This document shows positions 23,394 through 32,584 of a DNA stretch of 64,000 nucleotides, in pieces (position 1 is the stretch's first letter; every line of letters begins with the position of its first letter). The notes beneath the pieces were generated by a model. It searched no databases. It was not told where the DNA came from and saw only the letters and a list, made by a program, of their open reading frames with translations. The position numbers were made by a program, and so were the translations under genes. This DNA comes from Catenuloplanes indicus (lineage in GTDB: Bacteria; Actinomycetota; Actinomycetes; Mycobacteriales; Micromonosporaceae): assembly GCF_030813715.1 (NCBI RefSeq), contig NZ_JAUSUZ010000001.1:806001-870000 (forward strand), given 5' to 3'.

Positions 23394-25727
23394 GTGCACC
23401 ATCGACCACCCCGATTCATCGCCGGCCTGAGCGTCGCCGCGTCCGCCGCGGCGATCCTGGTCGCGGTCGCGCCGCCCGCGCCCGCGGCCGCCGCGCCGTC
23501 CAACGACCCGACCTGCAACTCGATCGTGAACGGTACCCCCGCCGGCGCGGCCGGTCAGCCGGCCACCGGCTACGTGCTGAACGTGGGCGGCGCGAGCGAG
23601 CAGGCGTTCATCCACACGCCGGCCGGCCAGACCCAGGCCGCGTTTCCGTACATCATCGGCGCGGACACGGTGGCCGCGGACGGCACGCCGGTCCGCCGCC
23701 AGACCGCGAACTTCAGCCTCACCCCGGACGACGCCAACGCCACGCCGCGCGCGGGCCAGGTCACGTCCGTCGACGGCGGGCAGACGTTCCCGGCGAGCAC
23801 GTACACGGAGGACGTGCTCGCCACGCCCGCGCTCGGCGGCGTCGTGCGGCTGCGCAGCGGCGTGCTGCTCGGCTACAGCTTCAAGGCGCAGGCCGGCAAG
23901 CACAGCGGCCTGCAGGTCACCTACACCGCGTTCCGGTCCACCGACGACGGTGCCACCTGGGCCGGCGAGGACGCGGTCTTCAACATGGTCTCCAACTCGC
24001 TCGGCACCCGGATCGCCGGGCAGCCGCTGGAGCTGACCGACGGCACGATCCTGGTCACCGTCTACGGCACGTTCAGCGACGGCGTCAGCGACCGGGTGCA
24101 GCTGATGGCGAGCACGGACGGCGGGCGCACGTTCACCCGGCGGTCGATCGTCGCGAACGGCAACGCCAGCAACGGTTACAACGAGACCGGCATCGCGCAG
24201 TTGCCGAACGGCAAGCTGATCGCGGTCATGCGCCACCACGTGCCGCAGTCCGACGGCCAGGTCCGCGGTCTCGGCACGCCGGTCTACACCACGTCCACCG
24301 ACAACGGTACGACCTGGGCGGCGCTGGCGAACCTGAGCGTGTCGTTCCCGTACGGCTACGACCCGATCAACGATACGACCGGCGCGTTCACGGCCGTACA
24401 GCCGGATCTGAAGCTCATGCCGAACGGTGTGCTGGTGCTGCGCGGCGGCCGCCCGGACAACTGGGTGGCGATCTCCACGAACGGCGAGGGCACCGGCTGG
24501 GTCGGCCAGCTGACCTATCGTAACTGCCCGAGCGACGGCAACCGGGTGCACGGCTCGACCGGCTACGGCGGCATCGACTACGTCTCCGCGAACCGGGCCG
24601 TGGTGATCGGCGACAACTGCGAGCTCACGTGGGCGTGCGTGACCGCGGCGGAGACCGACTTCACGGTGGACAAGCGCACCAAGGTGTGGCGCCGCTGGTT
24701 CGACGTGCTCACCCCGGACGTCGGCCGGATCGACCTGGCCACGAAGTACCGGCAGGGGCACATCTCGGTCAGCACCGATCTGTCCGACAGCGTGACCGGG
24801 CACCCGCGGGCACGCGTCGACGGCGCGTTCGACGGCAGCACGGAGCACTGGTCGAGCGCGGTCAAGGCGAACGGCGGCGGTTCGTTCACGATCAACCTGG
24901 ACCGGCAGTACCCGCTGACCAAGGTGGGCCTGGCGCTGCGCAACGGCCGTCCGGCATCCGGCCGGGTGTTCGTCTCGTCCGACCTGACGAACTGGACCCA
25001 GGTGGCGAACGCCGCGAACCGCACGCACCTGGCGATGGAGTACTTCACGGTACCGGCCGGGACCAACGCCCGGTTCGTCCGGATCGACCTGGACGAGACC
25101 ACCGGCTGCGACGACGTCCTCGGCGACACCTGCGCGTTCCTGAACGAGGTCGAGCTCTACTCGGCGATCAACTCGTTCGAGAACGACCCGGTGAACAACC
25201 GGCCGCGCGGCTTCACCGGCATCGTGCAGAGCTGGCAGACGCAGCGCGCGCCGGAGCTGGCCGACAACAGCAGTGCGTCCGCGCTGCGGATCATCGACAC
25301 GAACCCGGAGGCGCACTCCCAGGTCAACTTCGACGGCCCGGCGAGCACGACCAAGCGCCTGGAGTTCCGGATCAAGCCGATCGAGCTGCACGGCCACCTG
25401 TTCGACGTGGTCGGCCGCAACTCCGCCGGTACGTCCGTCGCCGCGCACCACTTCGCGGTGCAGGCGAACGGCTCGCTGGCCCGCTACAACGGCACCGCCT
25501 GGGTGACGCTCACGCCGGCCGGCACGATCCCGGTGAACGCGTGGTCCACGATCGTCGTCACGGCCACCGTGAACACCGCGTCGATCGAGGTCAACGGCGA
25601 GGTGGTGGCGTCCGGCCTGCCGAGGTGGAACACCGCGACCACGCTGTACGGATACAAGTTCGCCAGCTCCGGCACCGCGCCGGTCGGCGACAACTTCCTG
25701 ATCGACGACGTGCTGTTCACGTCCTGA
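23394..25727 (+). CDS. Secreted sialidase-like protein with carbohydrate-binding domains
   Basis: A 777-residue secreted protein. Residues 1-34 are a signal peptide ending AAAAAP. The region ~55-440 is a six-bladed propeller with Asp-box repeats (STDDGATW, STDGGRTF, STDNGTTW), as in exo-alpha-sialidases and related glycosidases. Residues ~460-600 resemble an F5/8-type discoidin domain (GRPASGRVFVSSDLTNWTQV, RFVRIDLDETTG). The C-terminal ~180 residues resemble a concanavalin-like lectin domain. A role in trimming host or environmental glycans is likely, but the substrate is uncertain because I cannot confirm the arginine triad. The GTG start has GGAGG upstream. A perfect hairpin terminator follows. 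Confidence 0.78.
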   Translation: MHHRPPRFIAGLSVAASAAAILVAVAPPAPAAAAPSNDPTCNSIVNGTPAGAAGQPATGYVLNVGGASEQAFIHTPAGQTQAAFPYIIGADTVAADGTPVRRQTANFSLTPDDANATPRAGQVTSVDGGQTFPASTYTEDVLATPALGGVVRLRSGVLLGYSFKAQAGKHSGLQVTYTAFRSTDDGATWAGEDAVFNMVSNSLGTRIAGQPLELTDGTILVTVYGTFSDGVSDRVQLMASTDGGRTFTRRSIVANGNASNGYNETGIAQLPNGKLIAVMRHHVPQSDGQVRGLGTPVYTTSTDNGTTWAALANLSVSFPYGYDPINDTTGAFTAVQPDLKLMPNGVLVLRGGRPDNWVAISTNGEGTGWVGQLTYRNCPSDGNRVHGSTGYGGIDYVSANRAVVIGDNCELTWACVTAAETDFTVDKRTKVWRRWFDVLTPDVGRIDLATKYRQGHISVSTDLSDSVTGHPRARVDGAFDGSTEHWSSAVKANGGGSFTINLDRQYPLTKVGLALRNGRPASGRVFVSSDLTNWTQVANAANRTHLAMEYFTVPAGTNARFVRIDLDETTGCDDVLGDTCAFLNEVELYSAINSFENDPVNNRPRGFTGIVQSWQTQRAPELADNSSASALRIIDTNPEAHSQVNFDGPASTTKRLEFRIKPIELHGHLFDVVGRNSAGTSVAAHHFAVQANGSLARYNGTAWVTLTPAGTIPVNAWSTIVVTATVNTASIEVNGEVVASGLPRWNTATTLYGYKFASSGTAPVGDNFLIDDVLFTS

Positions 25728-25733
25728 TCCACA

Positions 25734-25765
25734 CCGGGCCCGGCACCGCGTGGTGCCGGGCCCGG
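25734..25765. terminator. Bidirectional terminator
   Basis: CCGGGCCCGGCACC-GCGT-GGTGCCGGGCCCGG is a perfect 14-bp stem with a 4-base loop. It lies between the sialidase-like gene and the convergent minus-strand ABC operon, ending both. Confidence 0.85.
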
Positions 25766-25769
25766 TCCG

Positions 25770-26384
25770 TCACCGGTCGATCGGCGTCTGGGCCGCCGCG
25801 ACCGGCGGCCCGGCCCGCAGCCCGTACCCGATCAGCCCCGCGAGCAGCAGCACCGCGCCGGTGACCGCGGCGGCCCGGTCGCCGGCCGGCTGGATCAGCC
25901 AGAACGCCGCCCGTTTCCACGCCTCCGGCGCGTCCGGCGTCCCGAAGGCCTGCACTCCCGCCCAGAGGATCGGCGCCTGCCAGGCGTACCCGGCCCCGAA
26001 CAGCGCGGCGGTCAGCCCGGCCAGACCGACCAGCCCGGCCGCGTTGCGCACGATCTGTCCGGCCGGCCCGAACTCCGCGCCGGCCAGCCGGGTCGCGAGC
26101 AGCAGCCCGGCCACGATCGCGGCGGCCGTCACCAGGTGCGCGACCCGGCGCGGCGGCCACGGCAGGGCCACGGTGCGTTCCAGCGCCGCGTCGGTGCCGC
26201 CCAGCGTCGGCACCAGCGGTGCCATGGCCAGCGCCGCGGTCAGCACCGCCAGGCCCGGATAGATCGCCAGATCCCCCGCGAGCCATCGCCACCCGCCTGC
26301 GACCAGCGCGATCGCGCCGGCCGAGATCGCGACCGCGGCCGGTGCGCGCCGCGCCCGCAGGTGCAGCACCAGCCCCGGCGTCAC
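25770..26384 (-). CDS. Integral membrane protein of the ABC operon (second permease-like)
   Basis: A 204-residue protein with about six hydrophobic helices. It starts at GTG, overlapping the stop of the preceding membrane gene by GTGA. A short cytoplasmic DAALERTVALPWPPRR segment follows helix 2. There are no recognisable catalytic motifs. As the last gene of a sigma/anti-sigma/ATPase/membrane/membrane operon, it is most likely a small permease component of an ABC exporter, but the family is not recognised. Confidence 0.6.
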   Translation of the reverse strand: MTPGLVLHLRARRAPAAVAISAGAIALVAGGWRWLAGDLAIYPGLAVLTAALAMAPLVPTLGGTDAALERTVALPWPPRRVAHLVTAAAIVAGLLLATRLAGAEFGPAGQIVRNAAGLVGLAGLTAALFGAGYAWQAPILWAGVQAFGTPDAPEAWKRAAFWLIQPAGDRAAAVTGAVLLLAGLIGYGLRAGPPVAAAQTPIDR

Positions 26385-27733
26385 GCCGGCACCTCGCCGG
26401 TGAGCCGCGCCATCAGGTCCGGCTCGCAGCGGGCGGCGGCGTCACGAACCGCCGTCACGCGTGCCAGCTGCTCCTCCTTCGGCAGTTCACGCAGCGCGCG
26501 CAGCCGTTCCCGGACCTCCGGCTGCAGGTCCGACCAGCCCCAGTAGCCGAACCCGGGCTCCCACACCCGGAAGTCGCCGGTGCCGAGCAGCCAGGCCCCG
26601 GCCACCATCAGCGGGACGTCCTCCTGTGCACCGCAGCCGGTCAGGTAGGTGCCGCCGCCCATCGCGATCCGCGCGGCCACGCCCGGGTCACCACCCTCGG
26701 TGGAGCTGTAGTCCACGACGAAGTAGACGGTGCCCGGCTCGTCGTACGGCGCGAACCGGTACCACTGTTCGCTGCTGTGATCACCGATCGTGTGCAGCCG
26801 GATCTCGGCCGCCCGGGTCGGCGCGCCGGGCAGCACGGCGAGCGCGGCGAGCCCGCGGCGCACCTCCGGGACCACCTGCGGCAGCAGGTACGCGTGCGCC
26901 GCGGTCACGCACACCTCCGGCTCGCCGTCCGCGCAGACCAGGCGCTGCGCGGACGGCTCCAGCCGCCAGTGCCCGGCCGGGCCCGGCGCGGCGATCAGCA
27001 CCAGCCCCGCCAGACCCGCGGCCAGTACCACGCCGGCACCCGCGCGGGACAGCCAGGACCGGCCCGCGATCAGCAGGAGCCCGGCGATGACCAGACCGGC
27101 CGCGAGCGCGAGCCGGGCGAGCAGCGCCGCGGCGGTCGGCGTCTCCCAGACCGTCGCGGGTGCGGGCTCCGGCGTGAACGTCAGGTTCGACCACCGGTCG
27201 TAGGCGCCGGTGAGCTGTGGCGGGCGGGCCTGCACCACCAGCAGCGCGGCCGCGAGCAGCGGCGGCAGGACCGGCGACGACCAGGCCCGGCCGGCCGCGA
27301 TCCCGAGCCAGGCCGCGCCGGTCAGGGTCAGCGCGGCGATCACCGGGAGCACGCCGCCGGCCACGTCGAGCATCCCGCCACCGGCCGCGACCAAGACCAG
27401 GCAGACCGAGCCGACCAGCAGGTACGGACCCGCGACCGCGATGCCCAGCGCCGCCGTCGACGGCAGGAACCGCTGCCAGCGCGGCCGGCCGGTGCTCTCC
27501 AGCAGCTCCACGGCCCGCACGCGGATCTCCCGGCGGCCGACCATCGCGCCGCAGGCCGCCGCGAGCGGCAGCAGCAGGCTCAGCCCGGTGGCCAGTTCGT
27601 GGCCGGCCAGCACCGCGGAGGCCCGCCAGTAGTCGTAGATGGTGCCGATGTGCGCCGCGGCGAGCGCCAGCATCAGCAGCGCGGTGACCAGGGACGCGGA
27701 ACGGCGCAGCTCGGTGCGGATCACCCGGGTCAT
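26381..27733 (-). CDS. Large membrane protein of the ABC operon (permease-like)
   Basis: A 450-residue protein. An N-terminal block of about eight to nine helices (residues ~15-275) includes the ABC-2-like opening TRVIRTELRRSASLVTALL. About 170 soluble C-terminal residues (residues ~276-450) include WYRFAPYDEPGTVYFVVDY and TGCGAQEDVPLMVAGAWLL, probably outside the membrane. The soluble tail is unusual for a plain ABC-2 permease and may sense or bind substrate. It is coupled to the ATPase gene through an ATGA overlap. Confidence 0.65.
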   Translation of the reverse strand: MTRVIRTELRRSASLVTALLMLALAAAHIGTIYDYWRASAVLAGHELATGLSLLLPLAAACGAMVGRREIRVRAVELLESTGRPRWQRFLPSTAALGIAVAGPYLLVGSVCLVLVAAGGGMLDVAGGVLPVIAALTLTGAAWLGIAAGRAWSSPVLPPLLAAALLVVQARPPQLTGAYDRWSNLTFTPEPAPATVWETPTAAALLARLALAAGLVIAGLLLIAGRSWLSRAGAGVVLAAGLAGLVLIAAPGPAGHWRLEPSAQRLVCADGEPEVCVTAAHAYLLPQVVPEVRRGLAALAVLPGAPTRAAEIRLHTIGDHSSEQWYRFAPYDEPGTVYFVVDYSSTEGGDPGVAARIAMGGGTYLTGCGAQEDVPLMVAGAWLLGTGDFRVWEPGFGYWGWSDLQPEVRERLRALRELPKEEQLARVTAVRDAAARCEPDLMARLTGEVPA

Positions 27734-28530
27734 CGGCCGTCCCGGTGCCGGGTGAGCAGCAGGGAGTAGCCGCGCTCGGCCGGGCTGTCGCCGACGCCGC
27801 CCTGCTCGCCGAGCCGGGTCAGGTCCGCGGGCGTGCCCTGGAACACGTGCGTGCCGGCGTTGATCAGCACCACGTCGGTGCAGGCCGCCACCACGTCCTC
27901 GACCAGGTGCGTGGAGACCAGCACGCAGGCGTCCGTGCCGAGGTCGCGCAGCAGCTCGCGGAACTCGACGCGCTGCTCCGGGTCGAGACCGACGGTCGGC
28001 TCGTCGAGCAGCAGCAGCGCCGGGTCGTTCACGATCGCCTGGGCGATCCCGGCCCGGCGCAGCATGCCGCCGGAGAGTGTCCTCAGCTTCGCCCCGGCCC
28101 GGTCGGTGAGCCGCACCCGGTCGATGGCCCGCTGCGCCGCGCCCGGGATCTCCGCCCGTGGCACCTCCCGCATCCAGGCCATGTACTCGACGTACTCGCG
28201 GACCGTGAACCTCGGGTAGAAGCCGAACTGCTGCGGCAGGTAGCCGAGCCGGCGGCGCATGCCGCGCAGCGCCCGGCCGCCCGCGGTGGCGTCCGTGCCG
28301 AGCAGCGACAGCGTGCCGCCGGCCGGCGTGACCACGGTCGCCAGCGCCCGCATCAGCGTGGTCTTGCCGGCGCCGTTCGGGCCGAGCAGCCCGTGCACGC
28401 CGGTGCCGAGCCGCAGGTCGAGCCCGGCCACCGCGAGGTGCCGGCCGGCCCTGACCTGAAGTCCTTCGGCCCGCACGTCCCAGGCGTGCAGCCTGGGACT
28501 CACTTCCTCCGCGCTGATCACGCGCATCAT
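27730..28530 (-). CDS. ABC transporter ATP-binding protein (exporter type)
   Basis: A 266-residue ABC ATPase. Walker A is GPNGAGKTT (~residue 50), the Q-loop is in GYLPQQFGFYPRFTVREYV, the signature is TLSGGMLRRAGIA, Walker B is LLLLDEPTVGLDP and the H-loop is VSTHLVED. It resembles exporter subunits such as DrrA/BcrA. Two ATGs are adjacent at 28530 and 28527; I use the first, which follows AGGAG. It overlaps the anti-sigma gene by four bases. Energy coupling for the two following membrane proteins is the obvious role. Confidence 0.9.
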   Translation of the reverse strand: MMRVISAEEVSPRLHAWDVRAEGLQVRAGRHLAVAGLDLRLGTGVHGLLGPNGAGKTTLMRALATVVTPAGGTLSLLGTDATAGGRALRGMRRRLGYLPQQFGFYPRFTVREYVEYMAWMREVPRAEIPGAAQRAIDRVRLTDRAGAKLRTLSGGMLRRAGIAQAIVNDPALLLLDEPTVGLDPEQRVEFRELLRDLGTDACVLVSTHLVEDVVAACTDVVLINAGTHVFQGTPADLTRLGEQGGVGDSPAERGYSLLLTRHRDGR

Positions 28531-29330
28531 GTCTCCTGGGTAGGGGGCCGGCGCCGGCGGAGACGTCCGTCGGCGCGCAGTAGGGCGAGTACGGTGCAGA
28601 TCACGGCCGCGACGGTCCACGCGGGCACGCCCTCGGCGCGGATCATCGGGGGTACGGCCGAGGTGAGCACGGCGGGTGCGACGATCGCGGCGGTCCAGGC
28701 ACCGGCCAGCACGCCGGCCGCCCGGGTGATGCCGATCCGGCTGCCCAGCAGCAGCGTCGCGGACGTGCAGGTGATCGCGGGCAGCAGCCACATCGCCAGC
28801 GACTCGCCGAGCAGCAGCCCGGCCGCGGCGAGCGCGGGCAGCGTGACCGCGAGGACCGCGAGGGTACGCCGCAGCACCAGTTCCAGGCCGCCGCGCGGCA
28901 TCCCGGCGACCGTCTCCCACGCCGGGTCGGCCCGCCGGGACCAGGCGACCGCGAGGCCACCCATCGGCGCGAACGGCGCCAGCACCAGCACGATCGACGG
29001 GAACTCCGGATAGGACCGGTCCAGCAGGTACGTGGCCAGCACCGCGACCGCCGCGGTCGCGGCCCAGCCGAGCAGTGACCAGCTCGCCCACCGGCGCCAC
29101 CGGTGCCGGGCCGGTGCGGGCCGCGGGCCGGTCGCCGCCGCGTCGAGGACCGTGCGCCGGGCGACGTCCAGCAGGTCCCGGACCGGCGGGCCGGCGCGGT
29201 CCGCGAGCCGGGCCCGGCACTGCGCGCACGTGTCCAGGTGCGCCTCCACGCCCCAGGCCGTGACGTCGTCCAGCCGGGGGTCCCCGGCGGCGTACGCGGT
29301 CAGCACCTCGGTGGTGACGTGGACCGTCAT
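28527..29330 (-). CDS. Zinc-finger anti-sigma factor, membrane-bound
   Basis: A 267-residue protein. The N-terminal ZAS-type motif is H31-x3-C35-x2-C38 (AHLDTCAQCRARL), as in redox or signal-sensitive anti-sigma factors. About six hydrophobic helices follow from residue ~80 to the end. It overlaps the ECF sigma gene upstream (ATGA) and the ABC ATPase downstream. It is inferred to hold the ECF factor at the membrane until a signal, perhaps the exporter's substrate, releases it. Confidence 0.82.
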   Translation of the reverse strand: MTVHVTTEVLTAYAAGDPRLDDVTAWGVEAHLDTCAQCRARLADRAGPPVRDLLDVARRTVLDAAATGPRPAPARHRWRRWASWSLLGWAATAAVAVLATYLLDRSYPEFPSIVLVLAPFAPMGGLAVAWSRRADPAWETVAGMPRGGLELVLRRTLAVLAVTLPALAAAGLLLGESLAMWLLPAITCTSATLLLGSRIGITRAAGVLAGAWTAAIVAPAVLTSAVPPMIRAEGVPAWTVAAVICTVLALLRADGRLRRRRPPTQET

Positions 29331-29875
29331 GACAGCGCCTCCCGCAGTGCGGCGCGGGCCCGGCGCGCGCGGCTCTTCACCGTGCCCTCGGGCAGGCCGA
29401 GCAGCACGGACGTCTCCCGCACGGTGAACCCGTCGAGCACCATCGCGCGCAGCACCGCGCGCAGCTCCGGCGCGAGGTCGGCCAGCGCCGCCCCGATCTC
29501 GTCGCCGACCGCGCCGGCCAGCGCCTCCTCGTCCGCGCCCGGCACCGCGGGCACCGGCAGCGTCTCCGCGGGTGTCTCCGGGCGGCGGGCCTGCCGCCGC
29601 AGCGCGTCGACGAGCCGGCGGGCCGCGATCGTCCACAGCCAGCCGGTTGCGCCGCCGTCACCGCCGGCGACCGCGGCGAACGAGCCCGCGGCACGCCATA
29701 CCGTGAGGTACGTGTCCTGCAGCACCTCGGCGGCCAGCTGCTCGTCCGGGCAGCGTCGGCGCAGGCGCAGGAACAACCACGGTGACGTGCGCCGGTACAG
29801 CTCGTCGAACGCGGCCAGGTCGGCCCGCGCGATCCGCCGCAGCAGACCCGCCTCGTCGTCCTCGCTCGCTCTCAC
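29327..29875 (-). CDS. ECF sigma factor
   Basis: A 182-residue sigma-70 family factor. Region 2 covers FDELYRRTSPWLFLRLRRRC and EVLQDTYLTVWRAAGSF. Region 4 covers LAPELRAVLRAMVLDGFTVRETSVLLGLPEGTVKSRARRARAAL. It starts at GTG with no Shine-Dalgarno sequence, possibly leaderless, and leads the five-gene operon. It is likely to transcribe its own operon as well as other targets. Confidence 0.92.
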   Translation of the reverse strand: MRASEDDEAGLLRRIARADLAAFDELYRRTSPWLFLRLRRRCPDEQLAAEVLQDTYLTVWRAAGSFAAVAGGDGGATGWLWTIAARRLVDALRRQARRPETPAETLPVPAVPGADEEALAGAVGDEIGAALADLAPELRAVLRAMVLDGFTVRETSVLLGLPEGTVKSRARRARAALREALS

Positions 29876-29930
29876 ACCCGGTAGATCGCACCGGGCCCGG
29901 CACCCGGATCATCCCGCGAGGTGACGCCGG

Positions 29931-31871
29931 TCACATCATCGAGGACTGCCGGTCACCCTCCTCGCGCAGGATCGCGGCGTGCAGCCACGCGTCCGGGATG
30001 CCGAAGCCGTCCACCAGCGCGGCCATCCGCGGGCGCAGCTCGGTGAGCAGGTCGTTCACGGCGCCGGTGACCGCCTTCGCGCGGGCCGGGGTGAGCCGCT
30101 CGTGCTCCAGGAACCAGCCCTTGTCCGCCTCGATCGTGCTCAGCGCGTACAGATCGCAGACCTTGTTCAGCAGCGCCTTCGTCTCCGGATCCGTGGCCTC
30201 CTCGACGCCGGCCGTGAACGCCTCCAGCACGATCCGGTGCACGTGTGCCTGAGCCGCCTCCAGCACGTGGTCCTGGACGTCGTTGAAGATGTCGAACGGC
30301 CGGTCCCGCTTCGTCTCCGCGCCCCGGCGCAGCCGCCGGACCGCGCCCTCCAGCAGGTGCTTCTCCCGGTCCTCGAACATGCTCAGGTGCCAGCCGCGCT
30401 CGGTCAGCCCGACGCTCGCGTCGCCACGCTTCGGCACCGCGTCGACCAGCCGGGTGATCAGCGTCCGGGCCGCGGTGCGCTCCAGGACCATCTCGCGGAC
30501 CTGCTCGGCCGCGAACGCGGCCTTGCCCCAGCCGTCCAGCGACCCGAACGCGTCCCGGTAGCCGGTGAGCAGACCCTTCCCGACCAGCTGCAACAGGACC
30601 GTGTTGTCGCCCTCGAACGTGGTGAACACGTCGGTGTCCGCCTTCAGGCCGGGCAGCCGGTTCTCCGCGAGGTAGCCGGCGCCGCCGCACGCCTCCCGGC
30701 ACATCTGGATCGTCCGGGTCGCGTTCTGCGTCTGCATCGCCTTCAGCCCGGCCGCGCGCGACTCCAGCTCCCGCTGCCGCCGGTCCTCCACCTCACCGCC
30801 GCCGGCCAGCGCGTCGGAGAGGTCACGGACCAGGAACTCCTGGGCGAACGTGTACGCGTAGGAGCGCGCCACCGCGGTCAGCAGCTTGCGGCGGTGCGCG
30901 AGGTAGTCGTTGAGCACGATCTCCTGGTCCGAGTCCGGCGCGGTGAACTGCCGGCGGGTCTCGCCGTACCGGACCGCGATGGTCAGTGCGCTCTTCGCCG
31001 CCGCGGAGGCGGACCCGCCGACGCTGACCCGCCCGCGGACCAGCGTGCCGAGCATGGTGAAGAACCGGCGCGTGTCGTTGTCGATCGAGCTGGTGTACGT
31101 GCCGTCCGGCGCCACCTGGCCGTAGCGGTCGAGCAGCATGTCCCGCGGGACCCGGACGTGGTCGAACGAGATCCGCCCGTTGTCCACGCCGAGCAGCCCG
31201 GCCTTCGCACCGGCGTCGCCGATCGTCACGCCCGGCGCCGGCGCACCGGCGTCGTCGCGGATCGGCACCAGGAACGCGTGCACGCCGTGCCGCCGCTCGC
31301 CCACGATCAGCTGCGCGAAGACGACCGCCATCCGCCCGTCCCGGGCCGCGTTTCCGATGTAGTCCTTGCGCGCCGCCTCGTACGGTGTGTGCAGGTCGAA
31401 GCTCTCGGTCCCGGGGTCGTAGACCGCGGTGGTGCGCAGCCGCTGCACGTCCGAGCCGTGCCCGGTCTCGGTCATCGCGAAGCAGCCCAGGACGTCGCCG
31501 GAGATGATCCGCGGTAGCCACGCCTCGTGGTGCCGGCGGGTGCCGAGCGAGAAGACCGCGCCACCGAACAGACCCCACTGGACACCGGCCTTCACCATCA
31601 GCGACAGGTCGACCTGGGCCAGCATCTCGGTCGCCACCATGGACCCGCCGGGGTCGCCCGCGCCGCCGAACTCCGCCGGGAATCCGGTGGCCACGCCGAC
31701 CTCGGCCGGAATCTGGCGGACCAGCCGGCTGATCCGCTCCCGCGCCTGCGGGCCGGTCTCCCCGGGCACGGTCACGAACCGGTCGTCGAGCTTGTCCCGG
31801 GCGGACTGGCGCAGCGACGCCCAGCGCCCGTCCAGCACCTCACGCAGGCGGTTCGGCAGATCATCCGTCAT
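29931..31871 (-). CDS. Acyl-CoA oxidase (acyl-CoA dehydrogenase fold)
   Basis: A 646-residue flavoenzyme of the acyl-CoA oxidase type. The N-terminal helical and beta domains carry FAMTETGHGSDVQRL, the FAD/substrate region. The middle has RRFFTMLGTLVRGRVSVGG and MCREACGGAGYLAENRLPG. The catalytic-region signature is TTFEGDNTVLLQLVGKGLL. The C-terminal ~180 residues are the extra helical domain of acyl-CoA oxidases. It oxidises acyl-CoA to 2-enoyl-CoA using FAD, with oxygen as probable acceptor. It stands alone, 55 bases from the ECF gene. The ATG has no strong ribosome-binding site. Confidence 0.88.
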   Translation of the reverse strand: MTDDLPNRLREVLDGRWASLRQSARDKLDDRFVTVPGETGPQARERISRLVRQIPAEVGVATGFPAEFGGAGDPGGSMVATEMLAQVDLSLMVKAGVQWGLFGGAVFSLGTRRHHEAWLPRIISGDVLGCFAMTETGHGSDVQRLRTTAVYDPGTESFDLHTPYEAARKDYIGNAARDGRMAVVFAQLIVGERRHGVHAFLVPIRDDAGAPAPGVTIGDAGAKAGLLGVDNGRISFDHVRVPRDMLLDRYGQVAPDGTYTSSIDNDTRRFFTMLGTLVRGRVSVGGSASAAAKSALTIAVRYGETRRQFTAPDSDQEIVLNDYLAHRRKLLTAVARSYAYTFAQEFLVRDLSDALAGGGEVEDRRQRELESRAAGLKAMQTQNATRTIQMCREACGGAGYLAENRLPGLKADTDVFTTFEGDNTVLLQLVGKGLLTGYRDAFGSLDGWGKAAFAAEQVREMVLERTAARTLITRLVDAVPKRGDASVGLTERGWHLSMFEDREKHLLEGAVRRLRRGAETKRDRPFDIFNDVQDHVLEAAQAHVHRIVLEAFTAGVEEATDPETKALLNKVCDLYALSTIEADKGWFLEHERLTPARAKAVTGAVNDLLTELRPRMAALVDGFGIPDAWLHAAILREEGDRQSSMM

Positions 31872-32035
31872 ACGTTCGATAGTGCCCCAAGATCGTATGA
31901 GCCATGCCCGCTACGGCGCTGACTCGCGCCTCGTGGGACTCGCGTCACCCCACGTGACCATATACAGTGCGGGTGGGAGAACCGCGCCGTTCTGACATGA
32001 GGGGACGCGTTCTTCCGTATCCTCGGAGCGGGTCC

Positions 32036-32566
32036 ATGACCAGCCAGCCGCTGTACGAAGACCCGGACGACTTCCTGCGCATCGACCCCGCCCCGGCCGA
32101 GCCGGGCGGCCCGGTGGTACTGCACGTCCGTGGCGACCTCGACCGGGACACCGCCGACCTGCTGACGTCGACGTTCGGTCAACACCTGATCACGTCCCGG
32201 GCGGCCCGGGTGGAGGTGAGCCTGGCCGAGGTGCGGTTCGTCGACGCGGCCGGGGCTCGCTGCCTGCTGAGCTGCCGGAAAGCCGCGGAAGCCGCCGGGG
32301 CCACGATGACGGTGCGCGACCCGTCACCCCCGGTCGTGCGGGTGCTGGACGCGCTGCGCCTGCTCGACCGACTCGGTCTGGCCGGCGAGCCGGGTCCGGA
32401 AGCCCGGGTCGCCGGCGCGACGTCCGCACACGCCGCACCGGCGACCCACGGCCCGGAGAACCCGCGGGAACAATCCGCCAAGCTGCGCCGGGCGGCCCAG
32501 GAACTCACGGCGCGGGCACGCGAGGTCGTCGACCAGAGCCGGACCATCCGCGGAGCGGGCGGCTGA
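32036..32566 (+). CDS. STAS-domain anti-sigma factor antagonist
   Basis: A 176-residue protein with a STAS domain at residues ~20-120: VVLHVRGDLDRDTADLLTS, then VEVSLAEVRFVDAAGARCLL. The position of the usual phosphorylated Ser is occupied by Ala (VDAAGARCL), so it may be constitutively active or regulated differently. A disordered Ala-rich linker and a basic helical tail (residues ~140-176, REQSAKLRRAAQELTARARE) extend beyond the family's usual length. The ATG at 32036 follows GGAGCGGG. It is divergent from the acyl-CoA oxidase and convergent with the GAF-ANTAR gene. Confidence 0.82.
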   Translation: MTSQPLYEDPDDFLRIDPAPAEPGGPVVLHVRGDLDRDTADLLTSTFGQHLITSRAARVEVSLAEVRFVDAAGARCLLSCRKAAEAAGATMTVRDPSPPVVRVLDALRLLDRLGLAGEPGPEARVAGATSAHAAPATHGPENPREQSAKLRRAAQELTARAREVVDQSRTIRGAGG

Positions 32567-32584
32567 GCCACCGGCCGCCGCCGG

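Noticed and set aside
23370-25451. 693-codon antisense frame opposite the sialidase-like gene
   Set aside because: No start with a ribosome-binding site and no recognisable domain. The + strand has a signal peptide and Asp boxes.
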